Made by a program: the position numbers and the translations under genes
Notes under the pieces: generated by a model
What the model was told of the DNA's origin: nothing
What the model saw: only the letters and a program-made list of their open reading frames with translations
Databases searched by the model: none
DNA from: CBDVBD01 sp965372135
GTDB taxonomy: Bacteria; Electryoneota; RPQS01; CBDVBD01
Assembly: GCA_965372135.1 (NCBI GenBank)
Contig: CBDVBD010000181.1
Coordinates: 1-5,953, forward strand
Direction: 5' to 3'
DNA: 5,953 bases
Shown here: positions 1 through 5,953 of the stretch, one piece after another
Layout of the letters: every line of letters starts with the position of its first letter
Position numbering within the stretch: position 1 is the stretch's first letter

Positions 1-95
1 AAGGTGACAGCTTGAAGGCAACCGAAGTTGAAAGTGATAGCTTGAAAACAACCGAAGTTGAAAGTGACAACCTGGAAACAAACCGGGAAGAATCG
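1..95 (+). repeat. 30-bp in-frame tandem repeat encoding a DSLxxTEVES-type decapeptide
   Basis: Units lie at 6-35, 36-65 and 66-95. The first two match at 27 of 30 bases; the third is diverged (about 17 of 30 against the second). Bases 1-5 (aaggt) look like the tail of a preceding unit (compare aaagt at 31-35 and 61-65), so the array continues left of the window. The unit is a multiple of three and encodes DSLKATEVES, DSLKTTEVES, DNLETNREES. It therefore lengthens an acidic linker without breaking the frame of the host gene. Confidence 0.85.
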
Positions 96-854
96 AATGC
101 CGATACCCTGCAAATAAATCAACGAATCGAAAACCTATACGATGACTTGGATGCCCATGACCTCCAATTAGCGGAATTTTATTTCTATGACCTGGGCGAT
201 ATGGATTCCACGATGAATTATTTAACATTCTTAGTGAAACCGGATGTAGCCGATTCGATTCGTGCTAAATCGTTAATCTTGATGGCTGTCATCCAAGGGG
301 ACTCGTTGGACAATGAAACACTGGCGGACTCGTTGTACCAGGCCATAATCACTGATTTCGCCAATACCGACTTTGAAAACTATAGCTTGGCTAAATTGGG
401 ACTGCCCCAAAAACTGACACCACAAGATTCGGTAATCCTGCGATACGAAGAAGCGGATTCGCTGTTATGGGCTGCCCAAGATACCCTGCGAGCATTAAAC
501 ATATTTCAGGAATTAGCACTGGGCGATACTAACGAAGAATTATCGGTACAATCTCAATTCGCGGTAGGGTGGATTTATGAACACATGATAGGCAATATCG
601 ACAGCGCTCGTGCTGCCTACCAACAGTTAGTGGATCGTTTCCCGTCCTCGGAATTGGCACAAAATGTCAAACGCCGAATCGAAGTCGTAGTCGTTGTACC
701 TACTGGCGAAGATTCCCTGTCAATCACCCCCGTACCCCTTGACTCAATACAAGTTATCCCTCTTGAAAGGGAACTAATGGAAGAACCTTCCGCTACGGGC
801 GAGGAGAAAGAAATTGAAGAATTAGAGACCAAACGACGCATACTGAAAAGGTGA
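1..854 (+). CDS. TPR-like repeat protein, 3' part (5' end outside window)
   Basis: This is the C-terminal part of a protein whose start lies left of the window. The frame is open from base 3 (bases 1-2 finish a codon). The first possible start, a TTG at 12, falls inside a tandem repeat that already runs in frame before it, so it is not a credible start. The visible product is about 283 residues, acidic and rich in Asp, Ser and Glu. After the repeat come helical, TPR-like pairs: roughly 171-239 (AEFYFYDLGDMDSTMNYL), 261-360, and the clearest at 543-680 (FAVGWIYEHMIGNIDSARAA, then YQQLVDRFPSSELA), which resembles the TPR units of YbgF/BamD-type envelope proteins. The tail after about 690 is low-complexity and charged. 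No catalytic motif is visible. A periplasmic or envelope scaffold role is inference only. The stop lies 6 nt before pyrK, which suggests co-transcription. The call as TPR-like is fairly safe; the function is unknown. Confidence 0.75.
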   Translation, partial: GDSLKATEVESDSLKTTEVESDNLETNREESNADTLQINQRIENLYDDLDAHDLQLAEFYFYDLGDMDSTMNYLTFLVKPDVADSIRAKSLILMAVIQGDSLDNETLADSLYQAIITDFANTDFENYSLAKLGLPQKLTPQDSVILRYEEADSLLWAAQDTLRALNIFQELALGDTNEELSVQSQFAVGWIYEHMIGNIDSARAAYQQLVDRFPSSELAQNVKRRIEVVVVVPTGEDSLSITPVPLDSIQVIPLERELMEEPSATGEEKEIEELETKRRILKR

Positions 855-860
855 TGGTAC

Positions 861-1697
861 ATGTCCGCAACTCATGAGCACTGTGAAGTTATCTATCGGG
901 AACTGATTCGTGATGATTTGATATACTTGCGTTGTCATGCGCCGAATATCGCAACCAATGCAATCCCTGGGCAATTCGTACATATCCGAGCCGGCTCAGG
1001 GGAAATCCCAATATTACGCCGACCCTACAGCCTGTATGATGCCGAGCAAGACACCATAGATCTGTTGGTGGCGATAGTTGGTCGGGGATCAGCCGCGATC
1101 GCTGCTGTCGAAGTAGGGAACTCCCTTGATATTATCGGACCATTGGGCAACGGATTCCCATCGAAACCACCTAATGCGCCCGTCACCATGATTGCTGGTG
1201 GAGTTGGCATTGCGCCCCTGCATTTCCTATGGCGGCGTTGGACAACTCTTGATTGTCAATGCAATCTAATATTAGGGGCAACCACCAAAGCGGCAATACC
1301 ACTACCTAAAGATTCCCCATTGTGGCATACCGCCCAAATCACCACCGATGACGGCTCTTACGGATTCGCGGGCACCGTGGTGGATCAATTCGAAAAATCT
1401 AATGGCGGAAACAACCGGGTGTTCGGCAGCAACAACTTGGTTTATATCTGTGGTCCATTACCCATGATCCAAGCGCTAATGCCGGTACTGACCCTACACC
1501 GCATTTCCGGAATGGTATCCATAGAGCAAATTATGGGATGTGGCGTCGGTGCCTGCCAGGGCTGTGCGGTGCCGAGTGCTGATGGAGCAACTACCCGATA
1601 CAAACTGACTTGCCTGGATGGACCGGTATTTAACATAGATGACATTAACCTGGAGCAGCTGACCAATCTAAGCAGCAAGAAGGTATTGGATGAGTAG
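861..1697 (+). CDS. pyrK: Dihydroorotate dehydrogenase B, electron transfer subunit PyrK
   Basis: PyrK is the FAD and [2Fe-2S] subunit that passes electrons from the PyrD flavin to NAD+ in class 1B dihydroorotate dehydrogenase, the fourth step of UMP synthesis in the cytosol. The 278-residue product is slightly longer than the usual 250-265. In order it shows the ferredoxin-reductase FAD barrel (PGQFVHIR at 36-43, RRPYSL at 53-58), GPLGNGF at 93-99, the nucleotide-binding GGVGIAPL at 113-120, and CGPLPM at 197-202. The C-terminal cluster motif has cysteines 227, 232, 235 and 251 (C-x4-C-x2-C-x15-C), the family's iron-sulfur ligand pattern. The start is set by a strong Shine-Dalgarno (AAAGGTGAT at about 848-855), which overlaps the stop of the upstream gene. 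The 3' end overlaps pyrD by 8 nt, fitting a coupled heterotetramer. Nothing essential is missing. Confidence 0.96.
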   Translation: MSATHEHCEVIYRELIRDDLIYLRCHAPNIATNAIPGQFVHIRAGSGEIPILRRPYSLYDAEQDTIDLLVAIVGRGSAAIAAVEVGNSLDIIGPLGNGFPSKPPNAPVTMIAGGVGIAPLHFLWRRWTTLDCQCNLILGATTKAAIPLPKDSPLWHTAQITTDDGSYGFAGTVVDQFEKSNGGNNRVFGSNNLVYICGPLPMIQALMPVLTLHRISGMVSIEQIMGCGVGACQGCAVPSADGATTRYKLTCLDGPVFNIDDINLEQLTNLSSKKVLDE

Positions 1698-2622
1698 TGA
1701 AATTGATCTGACCGTTGGATTTGCCGGGCTGGAGTTTCATAATCCCTTATTCACAGCTTCCGGAACCTATGGATACGCCAAGGAATACGAAAATCTGACC
1801 AACTTAGACCATTGGGGAGCGTTGGTAACCAAATCGATCACATTGAACCAGCGTGACGGCAACCCCCCACCACGATTAATCGAAACGGAATATGGACTGT
1901 TGAACTCTATAGGACTGGCGAATGTCGGAGTGCACAAATTCATAGAGGACAAATTACCGTTCCTGCGTTCGGTTGGGACGAAAGTGATCGTCAATATCGC
2001 CGGATTCAGTATTCCGGATTATGTCGAAGTGGTACGGCTGCTGGATCAGGAACCCGGTATCGACGCCTATGAAATCAATGTATCGTGCCCCAATGTGGAC
2101 GACGGCTGTATCATTGGCACCGATCCCGACTTAGTACACAAGCTTCTGGGTGCTTTGCGGTCAGTTACCCATCGCCCTTTGATACTGAAGTTAACGCCCA
2201 ATGTCACCAATATCGCCGATATCGCTACTGCCGCAGAATACGCCGGTGCCGATGCCTTAAGTGTCATCAACACCGTATACGGCATGGCAGTGGACATGGA
2301 TAATAGACAGCCGGCGCTGCACCGCGTGATTGGCGGCTATTCCGGTCCCGCAATCAAACCTATCGCATTGGCAAAAGTCTGGCAAGTACGTCAAGTATCT
2401 GATCTGCCAATCATAGGCATCGGTGGGATATCAAATGCCCGTGACGTATTGGAATTCCTGGTAGTAGGTGCCAGTGCCGTACAAATAGGAACTGCATCCA
2501 TGCGTGATCCCGGTATTGTGGATACCATTATCAGCGACCTTACAGGTTACATGGCTAAACATGAAATCCCCCATATCCAAAACCTGATAGATTCCGTCGA
2601 GATTTCCGAGGATGTATCATGA
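1690..2622 (+). CDS. pyrD: Dihydroorotate dehydrogenase B, catalytic subunit PyrD (class 1B)
   Basis: This FMN-containing TIM-barrel enzyme oxidises dihydroorotate to orotate; in class 1B it works with PyrK and uses NAD+. The 310-residue length is typical. Visible family motifs are NPLFTASGTYGY (18-29), TKS with Lys48, GNPPPRL (57-63), NSIGLAN (72-78), the active-site loop NVSCPN (130-135) with Cys133 as catalytic base, LKLTPN (166-171) with Lys167, INTV (193-196), GMAVD (198-202), SGPAIKP (218-224), and the phosphate-binding GIGGISNA and VQIGTA near the C-terminus. A Cys rather than Ser base marks class 1; the adjacent pyrK marks subtype 1B. The ATG at 1690 overlaps the pyrK end by 8 nt and is preceded by AAGAAGG at 1677-1683 with 6-nt spacing. 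There is no N-terminal membrane extension of the class 2 type, so it is cytosolic. This is a secure call. Confidence 0.97.
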   Translation: MSSEIDLTVGFAGLEFHNPLFTASGTYGYAKEYENLTNLDHWGALVTKSITLNQRDGNPPPRLIETEYGLLNSIGLANVGVHKFIEDKLPFLRSVGTKVIVNIAGFSIPDYVEVVRLLDQEPGIDAYEINVSCPNVDDGCIIGTDPDLVHKLLGALRSVTHRPLILKLTPNVTNIADIATAAEYAGADALSVINTVYGMAVDMDNRQPALHRVIGGYSGPAIKPIALAKVWQVRQVSDLPIIGIGGISNARDVLEFLVVGASAVQIGTASMRDPGIVDTIISDLTGYMAKHEIPHIQNLIDSVEISEDVS

Positions 2623-3065
2623 ACCAGGTACTCCGACAGGCTATATTGTTAACGCTGATAAGTGTCATAATTATTCTGTACTTAGGTTGTACCGCTTCGC
2701 CCAAATTCCGGCGTGGCGAAATCAACAGACCTTCTGTGCAATGGGATCTGCCTCAGAAACCGTATCAGGTCGGTCTGGCTTCCTATTACGGTAAGAAGTT
2801 CCATGGTCGCCCGACTTCTTCTGGTGAAATATTCGACATGTACGGCATGACTGCCGCGCATAAAACCCTGCCCTTAGGATCACAGATACAAGTAACTCAT
2901 CTGGGGAATCATCGATCCGTCATCGTCAAAGTGAATGATCGAGGACCCTTTGTGGAAGGGCGAATTCTTGACTTGTCTTACGGTGCCGCAAAAGAAATCG
3001 GGATGATTCAAGAAGGAGTGGCGGAAGTTCGTATCGACGTATTCACATTCGGAGAAAAAGAATGA
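2619..3065 (+). CDS. rlpA: RlpA-like double-psi beta-barrel lipoprotein (septal/peptidoglycan-acting)
   Basis: A 148-residue RlpA-family protein. RlpA of Pseudomonas is an outer-membrane lytic transglycosylase that cleaves peptidoglycan strands lacking stem peptides, at the septum. The N-terminus has a short polar start and a hydrophobic stretch (residues 8-23) ending in LYLGC, so Cys24 is the probable lipidated residue; the lipobox is imperfect (Tyr at -3). The double-psi barrel covers about 50-142: ASYYGKKFHG (54-63), TSSGE (66-70), TAAHKTLPLGS (78-88), VKVNDRGPF (103-111), RILDLS (115-120). Glu70, His81 and Asp107 have the spacing of the residues reported as important in Pseudomonas RlpA (E120, H131, D157, from memory). 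There is no C-terminal SPOR domain, unlike the Escherichia and Pseudomonas proteins, so septal targeting by denuded glycan is not evident. The ATG overlaps the pyrD stop (ATGA), with GAGG at 2608-2611 as ribosome binding site. The domain call is strong; enzymatic activity is inferred. Confidence 0.92.
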   Translation: MNQVLRQAILLTLISVIIILYLGCTASPKFRRGEINRPSVQWDLPQKPYQVGLASYYGKKFHGRPTSSGEIFDMYGMTAAHKTLPLGSQIQVTHLGNHRSVIVKVNDRGPFVEGRILDLSYGAAKEIGMIQEGVAEVRIDVFTFGEKE

Positions 3066-3877
3066 GCGACGACCATTCTCTAAAACGGCGGATGCAAGTG
3101 GCGTACTGGGGCATCCCGCTGCTAATAATCTGCACCCTGAAGGGAGGAGTGTTATTTCTGGCGCTGGTATTACTCGCCCACGGCTTTATCATTTCAGAAT
3201 TCCACCGCCTGGCAGAGAAGAAAAACATGCCAAGTCATCCCGCTATCGCCGGAATCCTGGGTTCCCTGCTGATTTTCGCCATGTACTTCGAATGGTGGTG
3301 GGGATTCCCACTATTTGGTGCCATCTTGCTGCTGACCGAAACCTTCCGTAAGGACAATCAATCCTTCCAACGATTGGGAGTATTATCCTTAGGGTGGTTA
3401 TATATCTCATTCTTCTTAGGGTGCTTGGTGCTAATCCGTCAGCACGGCGGACCGGGATACTTGGACGGTGCGGTCTGGGTGATATTATTATTGACTACCA
3501 TCTGGATATGCGACACCGCAGCCTATTGGGGCGGATCTGCCGTTGGAAAAATCCCGTTACACACAAATGCCAGCCCTAATAAGACCGTAGAAGGATTCGT
3601 CATCGGCGCTATCGCTGCATTGGTCTGGGCGTTAATCTGGACGCAGCTTCCGGGAATCCGCTATTCAGCTATCGACGGCATCGTCCTGGGAATCATCGTC
3701 GGAGGATTCGGTCAAGCGGGCGACCTGGTGGAATCCATGTTCAAACGCTCTGCCAATGTCAAAGACACCTCCGACTTTCTGGGCGGACACGGCGGTGTCC
3801 TGGACCGTTTCGACAGCCTGTTATTTACCGCACCGGTGTTACTGGCTTACATCCTGCTTTCTGGAACCTGGCACTAA
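3062..3877 (+). CDS. cdsA: Phosphatidate cytidylyltransferase (CDP-diglyceride synthase) CdsA
   Basis: An integral inner-membrane enzyme that converts phosphatidic acid and CTP to CDP-diacylglycerol, the precursor of the major phospholipids. The 271-residue length is normal. The C-terminal CDS signature at residues 225-251 is complete: SMFKR (225-229), KD at 234-235, GGHGGVLDRFD (241-251). Upstream are the conserved DTAAYWGG (151-158) and SPNKTVEG (171-178). Hydrophobic segments lie at about 17-26, 28-45, 62-76, 81-92, 105-125, 137-150, 179-193, 205-217 and 252-267, consistent with a multi-spanning protein. The start at 3062 overlaps the rlpA stop (ATGA) and is preceded by GGAG at 3051-3054, which supports translational coupling. 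In many bacteria cdsA sits next to uppS, frr or dxr; here its neighbours are rlpA and a peptide-transporter ATPase. The identification is secure. Confidence 0.96.
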   Translation: MSDDHSLKRRMQVAYWGIPLLIICTLKGGVLFLALVLLAHGFIISEFHRLAEKKNMPSHPAIAGILGSLLIFAMYFEWWWGFPLFGAILLLTETFRKDNQSFQRLGVLSLGWLYISFFLGCLVLIRQHGGPGYLDGAVWVILLLTTIWICDTAAYWGGSAVGKIPLHTNASPNKTVEGFVIGAIAALVWALIWTQLPGIRYSAIDGIVLGIIVGGFGQAGDLVESMFKRSANVKDTSDFLGGHGGVLDRFDSLLFTAPVLLAYILLSGTWH

Positions 3878-3897
3878 GAGATACTGGAAAAAACTAC

Positions 3898-4863
3898 ATG
3901 GGCAAACTACTGGAAGTCAAAAACTTAAAAACCTATTTCTATACCGAAGATGGTGTGTCAAAAGCCGTTGATGATGTTAGTTTCGAAGTCGATGAAGGGC
4001 ATACACTGGGCATCGTAGGCGAATCCGGCTGCGGTAAAAGCGTATCCTGCCTGTCGGTAATGCGCTTGATCTCCGACCCACCGGGAAAAATAGTCGGTGG
4101 AGACATCCGTTTCAAAGGTCAAGATGTCTTAGCATTGGATGAAGTCAAAATGCGGAAAATCCGGGGAAACGCCATCTCAATGATCTTCCAGGAGCCCATG
4201 ACATCCCTGAATCCGGTATTTACCTGCGGCGATCAAATCATGGAAACCTTGATTCTCCATCAGAGTATGAACAAGGAGGACGCCAAACAACGTGCCATCG
4301 AAATGCTGCATCAGGTTGGGTTCCCCGCTCCCGAACAACGGGTCAACGAATACCCGCATCAACTTTCCGGCGGCATGCGACAGCGGGTGATGATTGCCAT
4401 GGCGCTGTCCTGTAATCCAGCTCTGTTGTTCGCCGATGAACCCTCCACCGCCCTGGATGTCACTGTCCAAGCTCAAATCTTAGATCTGCTGCGCGACCTG
4501 CAGCAACAATTCAACATGGCAATCGTGGTCATTACTCACGACCTCGGCGTAATTGCGGAAATGGCGGAACAGGTAGTGGTGATGTACGCTGGCAAAGTAC
4601 AGGAAGATTCCGACGTCCGTACCATCTACAAACACCCCCTGCACCCGTACACCGCAGGGCTCCAAAAAGCTATTCCCCGGGTACACGAAGACATGGATCG
4701 GCTCTACGTGATCGAAGGCACGGTACCCAACCCCCTGGATTTCCCACCTGGCTGCAAATTCCATCCCCGCTGCTCTCAGGTCATGGACAAATGCCGAACC
4801 CAGGAACCCGAACTAATCGAGATTTCACCCGGACATAAAGTCCGCTGCTGGCTGCACCAGTAA
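3898..4863 (+). CDS. dppD: Peptide/nickel-type ABC transporter ATP-binding protein (DppD/OppD family)
   Basis: The cytosolic ATPase subunit of a dipeptide/oligopeptide-class importer, one of the pair (DppD/DppF) that normally powers two permeases. Its 321 residues match the family length. Motifs in order: Walker A GESGCGKS (41-48), Q-loop FQEPMTSLNP with Gln98, ABC signature LSGGMRQR (156-163), Walker B LLFADE (176-181) followed by PSTALD, and the switch THD with His214. The C-terminal oligo_HPY extension begins at HPLHPYTAGL. It ends in cysteines 286, 292, 299 and 317 (C-x5-C-x6-C-x17-C), the pattern that binds a [4Fe-4S] cluster in a structurally characterised DppD. The gene begins 20 nt after cdsA with a weak GGAAAA ribosome site at about 3886. 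No permease, binding protein or dppF partner is visible, and the next gene is unrelated. The exact substrate (peptide, nickel or other) cannot be read from the ATPase. Confidence 0.93.
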   Translation: MGKLLEVKNLKTYFYTEDGVSKAVDDVSFEVDEGHTLGIVGESGCGKSVSCLSVMRLISDPPGKIVGGDIRFKGQDVLALDEVKMRKIRGNAISMIFQEPMTSLNPVFTCGDQIMETLILHQSMNKEDAKQRAIEMLHQVGFPAPEQRVNEYPHQLSGGMRQRVMIAMALSCNPALLFADEPSTALDVTVQAQILDLLRDLQQQFNMAIVVITHDLGVIAEMAEQVVVMYAGKVQEDSDVRTIYKHPLHPYTAGLQKAIPRVHEDMDRLYVIEGTVPNPLDFPPGCKFHPRCSQVMDKCRTQEPELIEISPGHKVRCWLHQ

Positions 4864-4942
4864 CTCCTTGGAAATATCCGACTAAAATAATACCAACATA
4901 GCTAAAAACCATTAAACAACAACTAAACTGAGAACGAGTGAA
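4864..4942. other. AT-rich intergenic spacer between dppD and menA, possible transcription-unit boundary
   Basis: This 79-nt stretch is the longest gene-free interval and is clearly more A/T-rich than its flanks, with runs such as CTAAAATAATA and ATTAAACAACAACTAAACT. It is the most plausible place for a promoter for menA. However, I see no -35/-10 pair with good spacing (TTGGAA at 4868-4873 has no well-placed -10 partner) and no stem followed by a T-run. The short hairpin TTGGA-AATA-TCCGA at 4868-4881 is too weak to call a terminator. The menA ribosome site (about 4931-4941) is poor. Confidence 0.35.
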
Positions 4943-5851
4943 ATGAAAGTCAAAACAATCATTGAATCATTGAGAGTGCCGTTCTTTACCGGCGTCATCG
5001 TTCCCATCACCTTGGGTTCCATCTTAGCCTGGTACCACACCGGGGACTTCTACTGGGGGTATTTCGTCCTAACCATGATTGGTGGCTTGGCGTTACATGC
5101 CGGCGCCAACACCATCAACGACTACTTCGACCACTACAGCGGCAATGACCCGGTCAACAAAGAATTCGTCAGACCCTTTTCCGGCGGCAGCCGTTTGATC
5201 CAAAACAAAGAACTGACCCCGAAAAACATGCTGACCATCAGCATGTGCTGCTACGCCATCGCCATCGGCATCGGCTTATTCCTGGTCGGCACTCGGGGTT
5301 TACCCATCCTGTTTCTGGGTCTCGTTGGTGTCGCATCCGGCATCCTGTACGTTGCACCTTGGGTGAACTTAGCAGCACGCGGTATCGGAGAATTCTTTAT
5401 CGCCCTGAATTTCGGTATCCTGAGCGTCTTGGGTTCCTACTACGTCCAAGCTCAGACCTTTTCCATGGAAGCCTTCGTTGCATCCATCCCGGTGGCATTA
5501 TTAATCACCGCCATCCTCTGGATCAATGAATTCCCCGATTATAAAGCAGATAAAGAAGTCGGTAAAACCCACTTGGTGGTGCGCTTGGGCAGAAAAACCA
5601 GCGCGATGGTATTCACTGTCATGATGGCACTGGTCTATATATCGATCCTGCTGCTGGGAATCCTGTATCCCGGCAGGTGGGTACTGTTGGGTCTGTTGAC
5701 ACTACCCTTGTCGATAAAAGTAGTAACCAATGCCTTGAAACACTACGATCGAATCCCCCAGTTAGTGCCTTCCAATGGCGGCACCATCCTTGCTCATCTC
5801 CTAACCGGCGCATTACTCTGTGTTGGCTATCTGCTGAATGTGTGGGTATAA
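4943..5851 (+). CDS. menA: UbiA-superfamily prenyltransferase, probable 1,4-dihydroxy-2-naphthoate polyprenyltransferase MenA
   Basis: A membrane enzyme that attaches a polyprenyl chain to 1,4-dihydroxy-2-naphthoate to give demethylmenaquinone. The 302-residue product has about nine hydrophobic segments (roughly 12-31, 37-57, 96-116, 121-141, 147-169, 176-194, 220-242, 246-265, 280-300). The two Asp-rich Mg-diphosphate motifs of the superfamily are present: NDYFDHYSGND at 59-69, and NEFPDYKADKEVGK at 195-208 with Asp199 and Asp203, followed by VVRLGR. The second motif is MenA-like rather than 4-hydroxybenzoate UbiA-like. The downstream menG/ubiE start, 19 nt away, supports a menaquinone role. 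It could instead serve the futalosine route or another quinone or lipid acceptor, since no other men or mqn gene is visible. The start has only a weak purine-rich ribosome site (GAACGAGTGAA), but the N-terminus (VKTIIESLRVPFFTGVIVP) aligns in style with family members. Confidence 0.85.
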   Translation: MKVKTIIESLRVPFFTGVIVPITLGSILAWYHTGDFYWGYFVLTMIGGLALHAGANTINDYFDHYSGNDPVNKEFVRPFSGGSRLIQNKELTPKNMLTISMCCYAIAIGIGLFLVGTRGLPILFLGLVGVASGILYVAPWVNLAARGIGEFFIALNFGILSVLGSYYVQAQTFSMEAFVASIPVALLITAILWINEFPDYKADKEVGKTHLVVRLGRKTSAMVFTVMMALVYISILLLGILYPGRWVLLGLLTLPLSIKVVTNALKHYDRIPQLVPSNGGTILAHLLTGALLCVGYLLNVWV

Positions 5852-5870
5852 AACGCGTCCGGAAACCGAT

Positions 5871-5953
5871 ATGAATATTGGGGATCGGCAAGTTGTCAAG
5901 ATGTTCGACCGGATTTCCCCGGTCTATGACTTGATGAATCGCCTGATGAGCCT
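5871..5953 (+). CDS. menG: Demethylmenaquinone methyltransferase MenG/UbiE, N-terminal fragment (runs off window)
   Basis: From the ATG at 5871 the frame stays open to the window edge and gives 27 full codons plus two bases. The peptide contains VVKMFDRISPVYDLMNRLMS, which matches the conserved N-terminal block of UbiE/MenG methyltransferases (V-x-x-MFD-x-I-x-x-x-YD-x-MN-x-x-xS). The enzyme uses S-adenosylmethionine to methylate demethylmenaquinone to menaquinone. The SAM-binding motifs would lie beyond the window. A GGA at 5861-5863 gives a ribosome site with suitable spacing. It follows menA by 19 nt in the same direction, so the two probably share a transcript. Whether it also serves ubiquinone synthesis (the ubiE role) cannot be told from this fragment; the menA context favours menG. 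Confidence 0.88.
   Translation, partial: MNIGDRQVVKMFDRISPVYDLMNRLMS

Noticed and set aside
12..14. TTG codon as the start of the first gene
   Set aside because: It lies within the first visible repeat unit, the frame is open upstream to the window edge, and the preceding bases encode the same repeat, so the gene starts outside the window.
617..862. Minus-strand open frame opposite the end of the TPR-like gene
   Set aside because: Its product is Ser/Arg-rich low complexity without recognisable motifs, and it is antisense to a better supported coding region.
2612..2794. Alternative + strand open frame starting at ATG 2612 over the rlpA start
   Set aside because: It is a shifted-frame shadow. 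The frame from 2619 has a signal peptide and a complete RlpA domain, and GAGG at 2608-2611 is spaced for the 2619 start.
3878..3897. Possible promoter or terminator between cdsA and dppD
   Set aside because: The 20-nt gap is too short and holds only a weak ribosome site; no stem-loop or promoter boxes are visible.
4177..4764. Two open frames on the - strand opposite dppD (4177-4476 and 4480-4764)
   Set aside because: They lie entirely antisense to a gene with all ABC ATPase motifs intact, show no recognisable domain, and are explained by the codon pattern of the sense gene.
4868..4881. Short inverted repeat TTGGA-AATA-TCCGA after dppD as a terminator
   Set aside because: The stem is only 5 bp with a G-T pair and there is no following T-run, so it is not a credible intrinsic terminator.

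Overview
The window reads as an ordinary chromosomal housekeeping segment from a diderm (Gram-negative type) bacterium that uses menaquinone. Every gene is on the + strand and packing is very tight. An RlpA-type envelope lipoprotein points to an outer membrane, and a MenA-like prenyltransferase followed by the start of menG/ubiE points to menaquinone. The first gene is a Ser/Asp/Glu-rich protein with TPR-like helices, a style common in the FCB superphylum (for example Marinimicrobia, Calditrichota and relatives). That assignment is a low-confidence inference from protein style, not from a marker gene.

Layout: (1) bases 1-854 hold the 3' part of a TPR-like protein that enters from the left edge; its first bases are a 30-bp in-frame tandem repeat. 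(2) 861-1697 and 1690-2622 encode PyrK and PyrD, the two subunits of an NAD-linked class 1B dihydroorotate dehydrogenase, with overlapping reading frames. (3) 2619-3065 is a short RlpA-like lipoprotein with no SPOR domain. (4) 3062-3877 is CdsA, phosphatidate cytidylyltransferase. (5) 3898-4863 is a DppD/OppD-type peptide ABC transporter ATPase with a four-cysteine C-terminus. (6) 4864-4942 is a 79-bp AT-rich spacer, the only real intergenic gap. (7) 4943-5851 is a MenA-like prenyltransferase. (8) From 5871 to the right edge is the N-terminus of MenG/UbiE.

The first five genes are joined by a 6-nt gap, an 8-nt overlap and two 4-nt ATGA overlaps, so they very probably form one translationally coupled transcript. 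It mixes pyrimidine synthesis (PyrK/PyrD, de novo UMP) with envelope work (RlpA on peptidoglycan, CdsA making CDP-diacylglycerol from CTP). dppD follows only 20 nt later and may be co-transcribed. The menA-menG pair performs the last two steps of menaquinone synthesis and probably starts a second unit.

I found no RNA gene, mobile element, CRISPR array, convincing terminator or sign of a previously undescribed system. The points most worth a second look are the repeat in the truncated first gene, the mixed-function coupled operon, and the peptide-transporter ATPase without a permease in view.
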